DNA of 23,700 bases from NCBI GenBank assembly GCA_040905265.1, contig JBBDRW010000140.1:1-23700 (forward strand). Reading direction: 5' to 3'. Numbering within the stretch: the first letter of the stretch is position 1; the number at the start of each line of letters is the position of its first letter. Below, in pieces: positions 1-9,111 of this stretch. This DNA comes from JBBDRW01 sp040905265 (GTDB taxonomy: Bacteria; Bacteroidota; Rhodothermia; Balneolales; Balneolaceae). The notes below the pieces were generated by a model. It saw only the letters and a list, made by a program, of their open reading frames with translations. It ran no database searches and was not told where the DNA came from. Both the position numbers and the translations under genes were made by a program.

Positions 1-1227
1 CGCAAACGTCACCGGCATCTCCCCCGCCACATAAATTCCGATGCTGTCGGCCGCAGCAAGAAATTCTTCATTCGCAATATAGCAGCTGGGACGGATGTGA
101 TTGTGATTGGCTTCTTTGTACAGCGTCAGATCACGGATCACCTCCTCCCGGGTCAGCGATATCCCGTTGAGAGGATGACTGTCGAACTGGGCAGATCCTC
201 TCAATTTGACTTCATTTCCGTTGACCAACAGCTTCTGGCCGTCAATTTCGATCTTTCGAAATCCAATCCTGCGCTCTAACGTCTGAACGGCCGAGCCGTT
301 CACAAGCAAGTCTGCCCGGATCGTATAGAGATGGGGATGCTCGGCACTCCATTTCATCGGATTGCTCACCGGTATGGGTACTATGCGCTCCGCTTCACCC
401 TGCGACAGTTCCAGCCTGGATGGAGATAATGCTATCTCCTCTCCACCCGGATCTCTCATGGTAAGCCGGATTTCCGCACTCTCGTTCTCGTTGCCGAAAG
501 CCATTGCGACCCAGACGTTCATCATGGCGTCACGGTATCTGTTGTCCAGATCGGAATCAATGTGAAACCGGGTGATATGGTTCTCCGGTACGGCGATCAG
601 ATCCACTCCGCGAATGATTCCTCCGCTGTAGGTGTTGGTGGATTGCCCGCTTGCCGGTTCATGAACGGAGACGGTAATCACCGCTTCCTGACCCGGAGTG
701 ACCAGATCCGTAATGTCGGGATTCCAGATGGTAAACCCGCCATGATGTGTCCCCGCTTCTGTTCCGTTCACCCAGACTGTGGCATCTCCTGTCACACCCT
801 GAAATCGCAATTTCACTCGCTTGCCATCGAACTCCCCGGGAATTTCAACCACCTTTTTGTAAACGTAGGAGGGAATCGGAGCATTTCTTCGGAGGGTGAG
901 GCCGGCGATGTGAAAACTTGCCTGTGCAGGCACACGGATGTCATACCATGAATCGAATTCCACGTCATTCCGCCAGAAGTTCTCCGGCGGGTTGTTGTTG
1001 AATTTCCAGGTACCGTTCAAAGAAACGACCGGATCATGAACCCCGCTGACCTCTACGGGTACGGGTACAATCTCCGGCCTCGGCCAAAGTTGATGATCCG
1101 GTATCTGCACTTCGCGAAATACATTTTTCTGGCATGCAACTGCCCCGAGGAACAGCATTACGATACAGATTCTTGTGATACAGGTGCCTGCGATAATTCG
1201 ACCGAAAACCATTGGATTGAACGTCAT
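1..1227 (-). CDS. GH2-family glycoside hydrolase lipoprotein, 3' end beyond window (partial)
   Basis: The frame is open for 409 codons from the ATG at 1227 to the left edge, so only the N-terminal part is here. The start has a strong ribosome site (GGGAGGA, about 6 nt before ATG). The N-terminus is a hydrophobic signal ending in GAVAC (Cys about residue 32), a plausible lipobox, so the protein is probably a surface or periplasmic lipoprotein. A GH2 sugar-binding jelly roll follows (pattern VWVNGTEAGTHHGGFT near residues 150-165), then the immunoglobulin-like domain and the start of the TIM barrel (LRGSAQFDSHPLNG, then NHIRPSCY and ADSIGIYVAGEMP). The acid/base (NE) and nucleophile glutamates lie outside the window, so activity cannot be judged; beta-galactosidase or a related beta-glycosidase is the family expectation. 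It starts 20 nt after the stop of the upstream GH2 gene and is surely cotranscribed with it. Confidence 0.85.
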   Translation of the reverse strand, partial: MTFNPMVFGRIIAGTCITRICIVMLFLGAVACQKNVFREVQIPDHQLWPRPEIVPVPVEVSGVHDPVVSLNGTWKFNNNPPENFWRNDVEFDSWYDIRVPAQASFHIAGLTLRRNAPIPSYVYKKVVEIPGEFDGKRVKLRFQGVTGDATVWVNGTEAGTHHGGFTIWNPDITDLVTPGQEAVITVSVHEPASGQSTNTYSGGIIRGVDLIAVPENHITRFHIDSDLDNRYRDAMMNVWVAMAFGNENESAEIRLTMRDPGGEEIALSPSRLELSQGEAERIVPIPVSNPMKWSAEHPHLYTIRADLLVNGSAVQTLERRIGFRKIEIDGQKLLVNGNEVKLRGSAQFDSHPLNGISLTREEVIRDLTLYKEANHNHIRPSCYIANEEFLAAADSIGIYVAGEMPVTFA

Positions 1228-1247
1228 TTTATATCCTCCCTGGATTT

Positions 1248-4118
1248 TTATTCGTTATATAAATTACGGATCATCCCGGCTGTGACCTCTACGGCCGGTT
1301 GGAAAGCTTCACTGCTCATATATTCTAGTAAACTGCTGTATAGCTGACGGGTGGCCAGCCGCTCATCGAGATCCCTGTCGAAATCGATTGAAGTGACGAT
1401 CACACGTCCCTCTCCAACCGAAGCTTCGAACAGAAGCCCCAGTTTTCGGGCTTCCGACCAGGTGTCGATCATCTGAATGGTGGGTGTCAATCCGGCCGGA
1501 AAATCACTCAGTATCATCGGCCGGATTCCGTGCAGGATATCCCACCACTGCCAATTTGTGTGTGCTTCGGTGGGAAAGCCATTGAATAGAGGGTGTTCAG
1601 GTTCCACCAGCACCCCCATGGTATGCGGCGCCTGCCCGCCGGTCCATTCTGTATTCCAGAAGATCGGAGAAAAACCGGCTCCGATGTCGCCGCCCTTGTC
1701 TTCACGGATCCGCCCGTCGAGTTTCAGGAGAACCCTGGCGCCGGCATTCAGCTCCTCTTCGATCGCGGGGGTCAACTGGTCGGCAATGATGAGATCGGAA
1801 GAGCTTGCAGGTGTCACTTCATGGGGATAAACCCAGAATTCCCAGTCGTTGCGTCCCAGATTGCCAATCCGCACATCCAGAGTAAGTTTCTGCGGGGCAT
1901 CAAAATCCTCCAGATTCAGGCTCGCACGGCCCGCCTCGATATTGTTCCTGATGGGCAGGTCCGTCAGATTGGTACCGGATGCTACGACGTTGTTCTCCCG
2001 GTTGATGATTCGCCATTCGACGGGAATCGCTTCCATGGAAGAGGAACCGAAATGAGCGATTTCAAGATCGGAGACAAAGGTTTCGCGATTGCTCCACACA
2101 TGCTTCTCCATTCGGGCCAGCGGAACCGTACGAGAAGCAAACCGGCGGAACTCTCTCGGACTTGTATAGGGCTTGCTTTCCCAAAATGGATCCACGACCC
2201 CCACCAGCGCAGTTCCCTGCCCGGGAAAATCCTTCAGTTCCAGCATCTGGAACCCGGCATGATCGGGTGTCCTCAGGGATGCTTCGATGTCTGCCTTGTA
2301 AGCGAGTACCTGCAGTTTTCCGGAGGCCATCAGAAAATCTTCTGCCTGATGCAGCACGTGGCTCTCTTCCATGAAATCCATGAAAATCTCAAAGTTGCGG
2401 GGATAGAGGACGCCGGTATATTTGGACATCTCATCGAAATTCGGATAGACGGTCCACTGGCCGGTTTCATGCCCGAGCGTTGGCCGGTCATACTCCCGGA
2501 TCACATCCCGGAAATCCCAATCAGTGCTCGGGGGTTCCGAGTTGATCCTGCTCTCCAGTTCGGCCCCCCAAAGCTGGATTCTCGGTTCGGAAACGACATG
2601 ATATTCATTCTCGGGAAGTACCGGCCAGCCGGTTCCGCCGGTGTATACGCGCCGATCGTCATACACTTTCAGCATCTCAAGGAACTCTGCCAGAAATGCT
2701 GAGCGATTGGAACCGGCCGGCTCGTTTCCATGAGCGAACATGACAAAGGAAGGATGATTCCCGTATTCGTCCATAATCCGTCTGCTTTCATCAAATACAA
2801 ACTTGTCTACCGGTCCGCCGTCGCCGACCGAAGCACCCTGGTTCGGCCATACCGACGCTTCCGGCTGAAGATAGATTCCGGCCTCGTCTGCAGCTTCGAA
2901 GGCTGCTCCGGGAGGACACCAGGAGTGGAATCGCACATGATTCAGCCCGTGTTGCTTGATGACATCAAAAATGCGGGCCCACTCCTTTTTGGAGGTCGAA
3001 GGGTAGCCGGTAAGCGGAAAGACGGCCGACTCGACTGTTCCACGCAGGAATACGTGTTGACCGTTCACTGAGAATCGCATCCCGTCTACCTGAAATTCAC
3101 GCATGCCGAAATCAATACGATGGAAATCCCGGTACGCGCCCTCCTCCCCGCCAAGAATTTCCACATTCATGCTGTAGAGATGGGGGGTAAATTCATCCCA
3201 CAATAACATATCGTCTCCCATGGGGTACTCAATCTCGATCATCCCGGACTCGTCAACCGAATACGACTGCTCGACAGCGGGCAGCACCTGCTGCGGAGTT
3301 TTGCTCTTCGATGCTGCATACAGCCGCAGGGTTCCGTTTTGTATGCTTCCGGTTTGGTTGTCGATGCGGACGGTTGTTCTGGCCAGATGATTCGAGACAT
3401 CCGGTGCGATTCTGACATCCGAAATGAAAACAGGAGGTGAGGCTTTCAGGACAATGTCTCCGACAATTCCGTTCCAGTTGGATTGCGTATGATCGCTAAT
3501 GCTGTGAGAGTTTCTTCCGATTTCCAGAAGGACGCGATTGTCCACCCGGATGCTCAGCCTGTGTGTTCCCGGGTCCAGAACGCGGGTCAAATCATAACGG
3601 TGCGGGGTGGCCAGACTGCTGTCCGCTCCGATCTTGTAATCATTTACGAAGACCATCGATCCCCAGTGCACTCGTTCCAGATTCAGCGTCACTCTCTTGT
3701 TCGCCCAATCCTCCGGAATATTGATCTGCTTTTGAAACCAGGCGACTCCCTTGTAGTGGGTATCGGAGGTGAGCCAATAGGGGAATTTGAAGTTGTCTTC
3801 GGTTCGGTAAGGGGCATACTTCTCCAGCGACACGAATCGTTCATATCCGGCGTAGCTGCTGGACACCCACTCCGTATCCATGGAAACCGGGTCGCCGAAT
3901 CCCCACTCCTGCAGAGAACCTGGAAGCTGCATCATATGTGTGTCTGTTAAAGGACTGCTGTACCATTTCTCCTCAATTCCCGCATCCTCCCTATCAAGCT
4001 TAACTTGCCATTGTCCTTCGAGAGATATTTGCTGTTGGGCCAGCGTGATTTCTCCCGTCGTGAATATTACACACAGGATCAACCCGAAAAAAAAATGAAT
4101 ATTGGTCGATTTTTTCAT
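1248..4118 (-). CDS. GH2-family beta-glycosidase with extra C-terminal domain
   Basis: This is a 956-residue secreted glycoside hydrolase. A Sec signal peptide ends near ITLAQQQ (about residue 28). Residues about 30-225 are the sugar-binding jelly roll (HYKGVAWFQKQI), 230-340 an immunoglobulin-like domain, and about 345-640 the TIM barrel. Catalytic candidates are visible: acid/base E466 in HGNEPAG and nucleophile E551 in GHETGQW. Residues about 750-956 form a further domain with an alpha/beta look (IIADQLTPAIEEELNAGARV, then LGLLFEASVGEGRVIVTS), resembling the glutamine-amidotransferase/ThuA-like tail of some locus-encoded GH2 enzymes. Substrate cannot be read from sequence; GH2 covers beta-galactosidase, beta-mannosidase, beta-glucuronidase and others. 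No Shine-Dalgarno motif precedes the ATG at 4118, but the signal peptide fixes the start. It lies 62 nt downstream of the DUF5107 gene in the same operon. Confidence 0.88.
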   Translation of the reverse strand: MKKSTNIHFFFGLILCVIFTTGEITLAQQQISLEGQWQVKLDREDAGIEEKWYSSPLTDTHMMQLPGSLQEWGFGDPVSMDTEWVSSSYAGYERFVSLEKYAPYRTEDNFKFPYWLTSDTHYKGVAWFQKQINIPEDWANKRVTLNLERVHWGSMVFVNDYKIGADSSLATPHRYDLTRVLDPGTHRLSIRVDNRVLLEIGRNSHSISDHTQSNWNGIVGDIVLKASPPVFISDVRIAPDVSNHLARTTVRIDNQTGSIQNGTLRLYAASKSKTPQQVLPAVEQSYSVDESGMIEIEYPMGDDMLLWDEFTPHLYSMNVEILGGEEGAYRDFHRIDFGMREFQVDGMRFSVNGQHVFLRGTVESAVFPLTGYPSTSKKEWARIFDVIKQHGLNHVRFHSWCPPGAAFEAADEAGIYLQPEASVWPNQGASVGDGGPVDKFVFDESRRIMDEYGNHPSFVMFAHGNEPAGSNRSAFLAEFLEMLKVYDDRRVYTGGTGWPVLPENEYHVVSEPRIQLWGAELESRINSEPPSTDWDFRDVIREYDRPTLGHETGQWTVYPNFDEMSKYTGVLYPRNFEIFMDFMEESHVLHQAEDFLMASGKLQVLAYKADIEASLRTPDHAGFQMLELKDFPGQGTALVGVVDPFWESKPYTSPREFRRFASRTVPLARMEKHVWSNRETFVSDLEIAHFGSSSMEAIPVEWRIINRENNVVASGTNLTDLPIRNNIEAGRASLNLEDFDAPQKLTLDVRIGNLGRNDWEFWVYPHEVTPASSSDLIIADQLTPAIEEELNAGARVLLKLDGRIREDKGGDIGAGFSPIFWNTEWTGGQAPHTMGVLVEPEHPLFNGFPTEAHTNWQWWDILHGIRPMILSDFPAGLTPTIQMIDTWSEARKLGLLFEASVGEGRVIVTSIDFDRDLDERLATRQLYSSLLEYMSSEAFQPAVEVTAGMIRNLYNE

Positions 4119-4180
4119 GGAAATTGATCGATTAATCTTTTTAAAAGATTTGATTACATCTCTGTTTTTTTCAAAGTTTA

Positions 4181-7100
4181 TCAGGTGCCGTGCACAAAGA
4201 ATCCCGTATCATCCTTTATACTTACTAGTTCCAACCAGTGGGTTAAATTCAGATGTGTTTTGGCTCCAAAGTGCATGGCATCCCACTCCAAAACTTTGTT
4301 CAACTGTGTCCGGGCCTCCTCAACATTTCCAGATCCGATACTCCCAAGGGCTATCATGTATGTGCAATGAATTTTATTCCTAAGGGACAGGTCTCCGTCA
4401 AAAATGAGCAGATCGGGTAGCGAAACAGCAAAATAATCGATTTTGACTTCGTCGTTCATATGCTTCTGCCCGTAGTCAATAAGCATTTGATATATTTCTG
4501 CGGCTTTTTCAGGGTTGCCAAGTTTTTGCCAGGCAAATCCCTGGTATAAGATCTTATCTGCAGGTTGATCGTTGTAAAATATGGCCGGGTCAGGTTCATA
4601 ATTTCCCTCCGTAGCCTTTATCAACCATTTCCTGACTTCCTCAGCATCATTTAACTGGTCATGAGCCACCCCAAGCCAATAGAAAATATCATTTTCACGA
4701 GTGCCGTAGAGTTTGCCCTCGCCAAGATTCTCCGGATACACACGTGCTTTCTCAAGTTTCTCAATAGCCCGCTGGTATTCACAAGCTTGAATATCTTTTT
4801 TAGCCATTTCTGTCAAACTATAAACATACTGTCCGGAAACTCTCCCCTCACCTCCTTCCCAGGGATGAAACTTGTGGTCCATGATGAGATCATAGGCTTT
4901 GCTATTTTCACCGAGGAAGTTATACAGAGCGGCACGTTCGAGATACAGATCATCGCGAAATTCAACCAAATGCATATGTTGTTCCAGATATCTGAGTCGC
5001 TCTCCGGGATTTTTGTTGGTCCGTTTATATAATTGATCCAACTCCATAAGGATACGCGCATCTGTTGTGTCAAGGGAGAAGGCGTTCTCAAAATTTTGAA
5101 TTGCTTTTTCAGGCTCCTGCTGCTTATTGAAATAGGCAATCCCCAGATTGCGGTGTACAGTGGGAAAGCCGCTATTTATTTCTTTGGAGGTCTCCCAATT
5201 ACGGATTGCAAGCTCATGCTGACGTTTATCGTAAAAAAGACAGCCCAGATAATGGGGAGCCATCGCATCTTTTTTGTTAAACTCCATAGCTTCTCGTAAC
5301 ACAGGAATAGCCTGTAGCCGATTTGGGAAGCAGTAATCCGGAGATGCATTGGCGGCCTTACGGTAAAACTCAAGAGCAGATTTTTCATCGCCCTTTTTGT
5401 TATAAAACCATCCCAGATAATACAGAACCATGGGGTGCGTTTTTTGCTCGTTCTTATCAATCGCATGCGAGAGCAAAATTATAGCTTCTTCAAATAGGCC
5501 GGCTGAAGCATAATCAAGAGAATATGCAATCAAACTCTGAACAGACCTGCGTGACAGGCCTAAAAACTTGTCTAACGCAGACTCCGCTTTTTCTCCTTCG
5601 CCGAATAGTTTGTAAATCAGATACTTCTCATAATAAGCACTGAGGTTAAATGGATCTCGATCAATGGCTTTTTCTGTACATTCCTGGGCAGCATTGTATT
5701 CCTCCCTTTTTCGCAGGATAGCTGCTTTAAGCGTCCAGCCTTTACTATTTCTGGCATTCCGATCCAGTGACCAGTTAATATGCTCAAGTGCTTGCTCATA
5801 CTCGCCTCGACCCGTATTAATTTCAGCCAGAGAATAGTAGCTCCTGTCCTGCCAGGCGCTGTTCCAGGTTGATTTAAAAAAAGCAGTATATGCTTCAAGC
5901 ATTCTACCCTGAAATTTTAAACATATACCTAAATTATAGTAGGGCTCCCCGCTGTAGGGATTAGGGTTCCGTTCAGTCAGTGTTTTAATTGCTTTTCTAA
6001 AATATTGTTCGCTTTCCTCAAACCGTCCTTGTCGCAAGTACCATTTACCCAGGGCATTGTTGTTCCTGATATCCTTGGGATCCCTTTTCAGGGCTTCCTT
6101 GTAATAGGGTTCCGGCCGGTACGTGGCATGACGATATTGCTCCAGATGCAGGCCTGTCAAGTAAAGCTGTTCGATACTATCAATTTCTACTGGCTGTTTT
6201 GCGGGTTTTGCCGGTTCAGGAATCTCTTCTTTCCGGTTTTTGAACGGTTCATACCTGATGAGTTCGAACCCACCGCGGTCTTCAATGATCAGAATATAGT
6301 TTTCATCGGTTATAACCCGATCTATCTCAACAGTGCTATCATACACAGATTCCGGGCAGAGATCCGATTGATCTTCAAATACCAGTTCATCCTCTACAAA
6401 CAACTTAACCTGAATACCGGCTTGCTCTGAGGTGGCATAAATCTTTATGTCTGCTTTGCGATCATCAATCAGTTCAATATTCAATAATATATCCTTTGTA
6501 GCATTTTTTACGACCCCCACCTTGTGATAGGGCATAAAATACTGTGAGAAGGACTTCTCCTCATAGGGCATAAGCCAGGAAAAATCAGGCTGATTATCGG
6601 TGTATACGCCGGTCATCAGTTCAATGTAGGGTCCATCCTCATCGGTTAAATTCCGACCCCATGCCTTACTAAAAACGCTATTGCCCCAAGTCCACTGTTT
6701 TTTGCCGGGAGAAACATGATGATTTGCTACATTCAACAATCCCGCTTCAGTGTCGTGTTCGTAGCCCCCGACAAAATCATAGTCGGATTGATTCGCCATA
6801 TAGGATGTAGGTACCGGGATATTTATGTATCGTGAGATATCAGTTCCCGGCGAATAGTCAACTTTGTAATACGTTCCTTTGGCAATGGGAAAAGAGGCTA
6901 CATCACGTTTACCGTGATCGAAAACTGCATTCACATCCGGTGGAAATACCGACTGATAGTGTTCATCTACGCTTACCGCGGGATTCGCCCACCATAGAAA
7001 TGTTTGGGGTAGACTTGTACGATTGTAAAGTTGAACATTGATCTCCAGGTAGGCTTTATCCGGGTAGAGGGTAAACCCGGCCATACCTTTTGTGTGAAAC

Positions 7101-7567
7101 ATCAACTCAATTTCGTTGGTCCAGGCTGTTGCTGAACCATCCTCATTTTCTTCAATTTTGTAGTCTACCGGCTGAAAGGTACTTGGCCGATGGTGTTGAG
7201 GCCAGTTAAACTCAATACCACCCGATATCCACGGCCCCAGCAATCCGACAAGTGCCGGCTTTACAACCTGATTATGATAAACAAAATGCCGTTTCCTGAT
7301 TTTATCATAGGCCATTTGAACCCGCCCCCCAAGTTCAGGCAGAATCAATATTTTGATGTATTTGTTCTCAAGGAACAGGCCGGTATAGGTTTTATCAACC
7401 TTCTCATCATATATCTTCTCTATAATCGGATTTGGATAGACCACACCGCTGCTACCCTGGTATACCCTTTTCTGAAAAAACATGGGGTTTTTATCCGCAT
7501 CTCCAACAGGATATGTGGGTATGGTAATTTCTTCTTTCCATACTTTCACAATATTATGATCATTCAT
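4181..7567 (-). CDS. DUF5107 domain protein with C-terminal TPR array
   Basis: This is a 1128-residue protein with no signal peptide (begins MNDHNIVKVW), so it is probably cytoplasmic. Residues about 1-350 match the DUF5107 family, a galactose-mutarotase-like beta-sandwich: LPELGGRVQMAYDKI near 76-90, a Trp/His-rich stretch (GGIEFNWPQHHRPS) at 116-129, and LWWANPAVSV at 191-200. Residues about 355-450 look like an additional beta domain. From about residue 485 to 1050 there are many TPR-type helix pairs (ALGKWYLRQGRFEESEQYF, YLGWFYNKKGDEKSALEFY, NLGIAYFNKQQEPEKAIQNF). The family lies in carbohydrate-utilization loci and is predicted to bind or act on sugars; no reaction is assigned here. It starts 17 nt after the stop of the sugar symporter, so it probably acts on what that carrier brings in. 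Its A+T content is visibly higher than that of the following GH2 genes. Confidence 0.85.
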   Translation of the reverse strand: MNDHNIVKVWKEEITIPTYPVGDADKNPMFFQKRVYQGSSGVVYPNPIIEKIYDEKVDKTYTGLFLENKYIKILILPELGGRVQMAYDKIRKRHFVYHNQVVKPALVGLLGPWISGGIEFNWPQHHRPSTFQPVDYKIEENEDGSATAWTNEIELMFHTKGMAGFTLYPDKAYLEINVQLYNRTSLPQTFLWWANPAVSVDEHYQSVFPPDVNAVFDHGKRDVASFPIAKGTYYKVDYSPGTDISRYINIPVPTSYMANQSDYDFVGGYEHDTEAGLLNVANHHVSPGKKQWTWGNSVFSKAWGRNLTDEDGPYIELMTGVYTDNQPDFSWLMPYEEKSFSQYFMPYHKVGVVKNATKDILLNIELIDDRKADIKIYATSEQAGIQVKLFVEDELVFEDQSDLCPESVYDSTVEIDRVITDENYILIIEDRGGFELIRYEPFKNRKEEIPEPAKPAKQPVEIDSIEQLYLTGLHLEQYRHATYRPEPYYKEALKRDPKDIRNNNALGKWYLRQGRFEESEQYFRKAIKTLTERNPNPYSGEPYYNLGICLKFQGRMLEAYTAFFKSTWNSAWQDRSYYSLAEINTGRGEYEQALEHINWSLDRNARNSKGWTLKAAILRKREEYNAAQECTEKAIDRDPFNLSAYYEKYLIYKLFGEGEKAESALDKFLGLSRRSVQSLIAYSLDYASAGLFEEAIILLSHAIDKNEQKTHPMVLYYLGWFYNKKGDEKSALEFYRKAANASPDYCFPNRLQAIPVLREAMEFNKKDAMAPHYLGCLFYDKRQHELAIRNWETSKEINSGFPTVHRNLGIAYFNKQQEPEKAIQNFENAFSLDTTDARILMELDQLYKRTNKNPGERLRYLEQHMHLVEFRDDLYLERAALYNFLGENSKAYDLIMDHKFHPWEGGEGRVSGQYVYSLTEMAKKDIQACEYQRAIEKLEKARVYPENLGEGKLYGTRENDIFYWLGVAHDQLNDAEEVRKWLIKATEGNYEPDPAIFYNDQPADKILYQGFAWQKLGNPEKAAEIYQMLIDYGQKHMNDEVKIDYFAVSLPDLLIFDGDLSLRNKIHCTYMIALGSIGSGNVEEARTQLNKVLEWDAMHFGAKTHLNLTHWLELVSIKDDTGFFVHGT

Positions 7568-7584
7568 TTTTTAAGACACTTACG

Positions 7585-9036
7585 TTATTTACTTTTAATT
7601 ATTAATTCTTTTTCAAGTTCTTCAAGAGATCTGCCTTTTGTTTCAGGCAGTTTGCTTCGTATTAATACAAATCCAATGATGCAGATAACGGCATATACTC
7701 CGAAAGTCAGCGCTGTTCCTTTCGACCCTTCACCGAGTCCTTCGTTTAGCAAGGGGAAGGTATATGTCAATATTAAAGAGGCGGTCCAGAGAGCGAATAC
7801 TGATACAGACATGGCGGCGCCCCTTATGCGATTAGGAAATATTTCTGAAAGGATCACCCACGTCACCGGTGCCAGCGACATGGCATAAAATGCAATAGCA
7901 GCTACTACCAGGATCAACATGTGGATGCCCACTGTTCCCGTATAGTAAAAGAAGGCTAACAAAAGATAGATTACCGAAAGACCTCCAGCACCAATCAGCA
8001 TCAGCTTTTTACGCCCCCAATTATCTACCGTTTTCATTGCAACAAGCGTAAAAACTAAATTTACAACACCGGTTACTACTATGTTGAATAACATGTCGGT
8101 TATGGTGTAACCGGCACTTGTAAACACTTCTTCGGCATAATTGAAGATCACATTTATTCCACACCATTGTTGAAAGGCTGCCAAGCCCACTCCTATAGCA
8201 AGGATGGGCAGGAGTGATGGTTGCCACAGCTCACTGATATGTACTTTATCCTTTTCATTTCTCAGGGTTTCTTCAATCGACTTTAATTCTTCATAGGCAT
8301 AATCATCCCCTCCAATTTTTTTTAGCACAGTATCAGCTTCGTCATTCCGATTTTGTTTAACCAGCCAGCGTGGGCTTTCAGGAATAAACCAGGCTAGTAA
8401 AAAAAAAAGAAAAGCCGGGAGGGCTTCTACTCCAAACATCCAGCGCCAACCGTATTGACCATTCCAGGAATTCAATATGTACTCAGAAGAAGCATCCCCC
8501 GGCACCGTTTCAGCTATAAACCAGTTCATTATTTGTGCTGCCAGAATCCCAACTACGATAGTAAGTTGATTAATGGAGACCAGGCTTCCACGATGTTTCG
8601 CCGGTGAAATTTCTGCTATGTACATAGGAGAGACACTTGAGGCCAATCCTATACCTATTCCACCCAGAATTCGTGCCCAAACAAAAAGGGAGAACGTCTC
8701 CGACAGCGAAGTTGCTAACGCAGATACTGTAAATAAAAGACCTGAAAGAATAAGAACTTTCTTTCGCCCGAATTTATCTGTGACATAGCCAGATAATGCC
8801 GCTCCAATAAGGCAACCAACAAGAGCGTTGCTCATTGCCCAACCGATTTCGAACGATGTGGTAAGATTAAAATATGCTTCATAAAAAGGTTTGGCTCCTC
8901 CAATCACAACCCAATCATAGCCAAACAGGAATCCCCCCAGTGCAGTGATCAGGGAAATCGCAATGATGTAAGCAAACTTAAATTCGTGGCTTTCTTGCCC
9001 GGATATTCCTGGATGCGAATTTATTTCCTGAGTCAT
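7585..9036 (-). CDS. MFS sugar porter (XylE/GLUT-type sugar:H+ symporter)
   Basis: This is a 483-residue inner-membrane carrier of the sugar porter family with 12 predicted membrane segments. Signature motifs are all present: GGFLFGYDWVVIGG (34-47), DKFGRKKV (87-94), PMYIAEISPAKHRG (137-150), PESPRWL (219-225), QQWCGINVIFNYA (289-301), the second-half DNWGRKK (338-344), EIFPNRIRG (398-406) and PETKGRSLEELE (464-475). By comparison with XylE/GLUT, Q289, Q290 and N295 would line the sugar site, and D41 near the end of TM1 is at the position used for proton coupling. Xylose, galactose, glucose or arabinose are all possible. Its place between GH35 and the cytoplasmic DUF5107 protein suggests it imports monosaccharide released by the locus. 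AAAGGA lies about 11 nt before the ATG at 9036. Confidence 0.92.
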   Translation of the reverse strand: MTQEINSHPGISGQESHEFKFAYIIAISLITALGGFLFGYDWVVIGGAKPFYEAYFNLTTSFEIGWAMSNALVGCLIGAALSGYVTDKFGRKKVLILSGLLFTVSALATSLSETFSLFVWARILGGIGIGLASSVSPMYIAEISPAKHRGSLVSINQLTIVVGILAAQIMNWFIAETVPGDASSEYILNSWNGQYGWRWMFGVEALPAFLFFLLAWFIPESPRWLVKQNRNDEADTVLKKIGGDDYAYEELKSIEETLRNEKDKVHISELWQPSLLPILAIGVGLAAFQQWCGINVIFNYAEEVFTSAGYTITDMLFNIVVTGVVNLVFTLVAMKTVDNWGRKKLMLIGAGGLSVIYLLLAFFYYTGTVGIHMLILVVAAIAFYAMSLAPVTWVILSEIFPNRIRGAAMSVSVFALWTASLILTYTFPLLNEGLGEGSKGTALTFGVYAVICIIGFVLIRSKLPETKGRSLEELEKELIIKSK

Positions 9037-9111
9037 GAAGTACAGATTCCTTTTTTACACTTTTTCCCGACTATATCCCTGTTATTATACATTTCCAATT
9101 GCTTTGGTAAC

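Noticed and set aside
1593..2702. Plus-strand frame of 369 codons
   Set aside because: It is antisense to the GH2 gene, which has a signal peptide and catalytic motifs; no domain is recognisable in the antisense frame.
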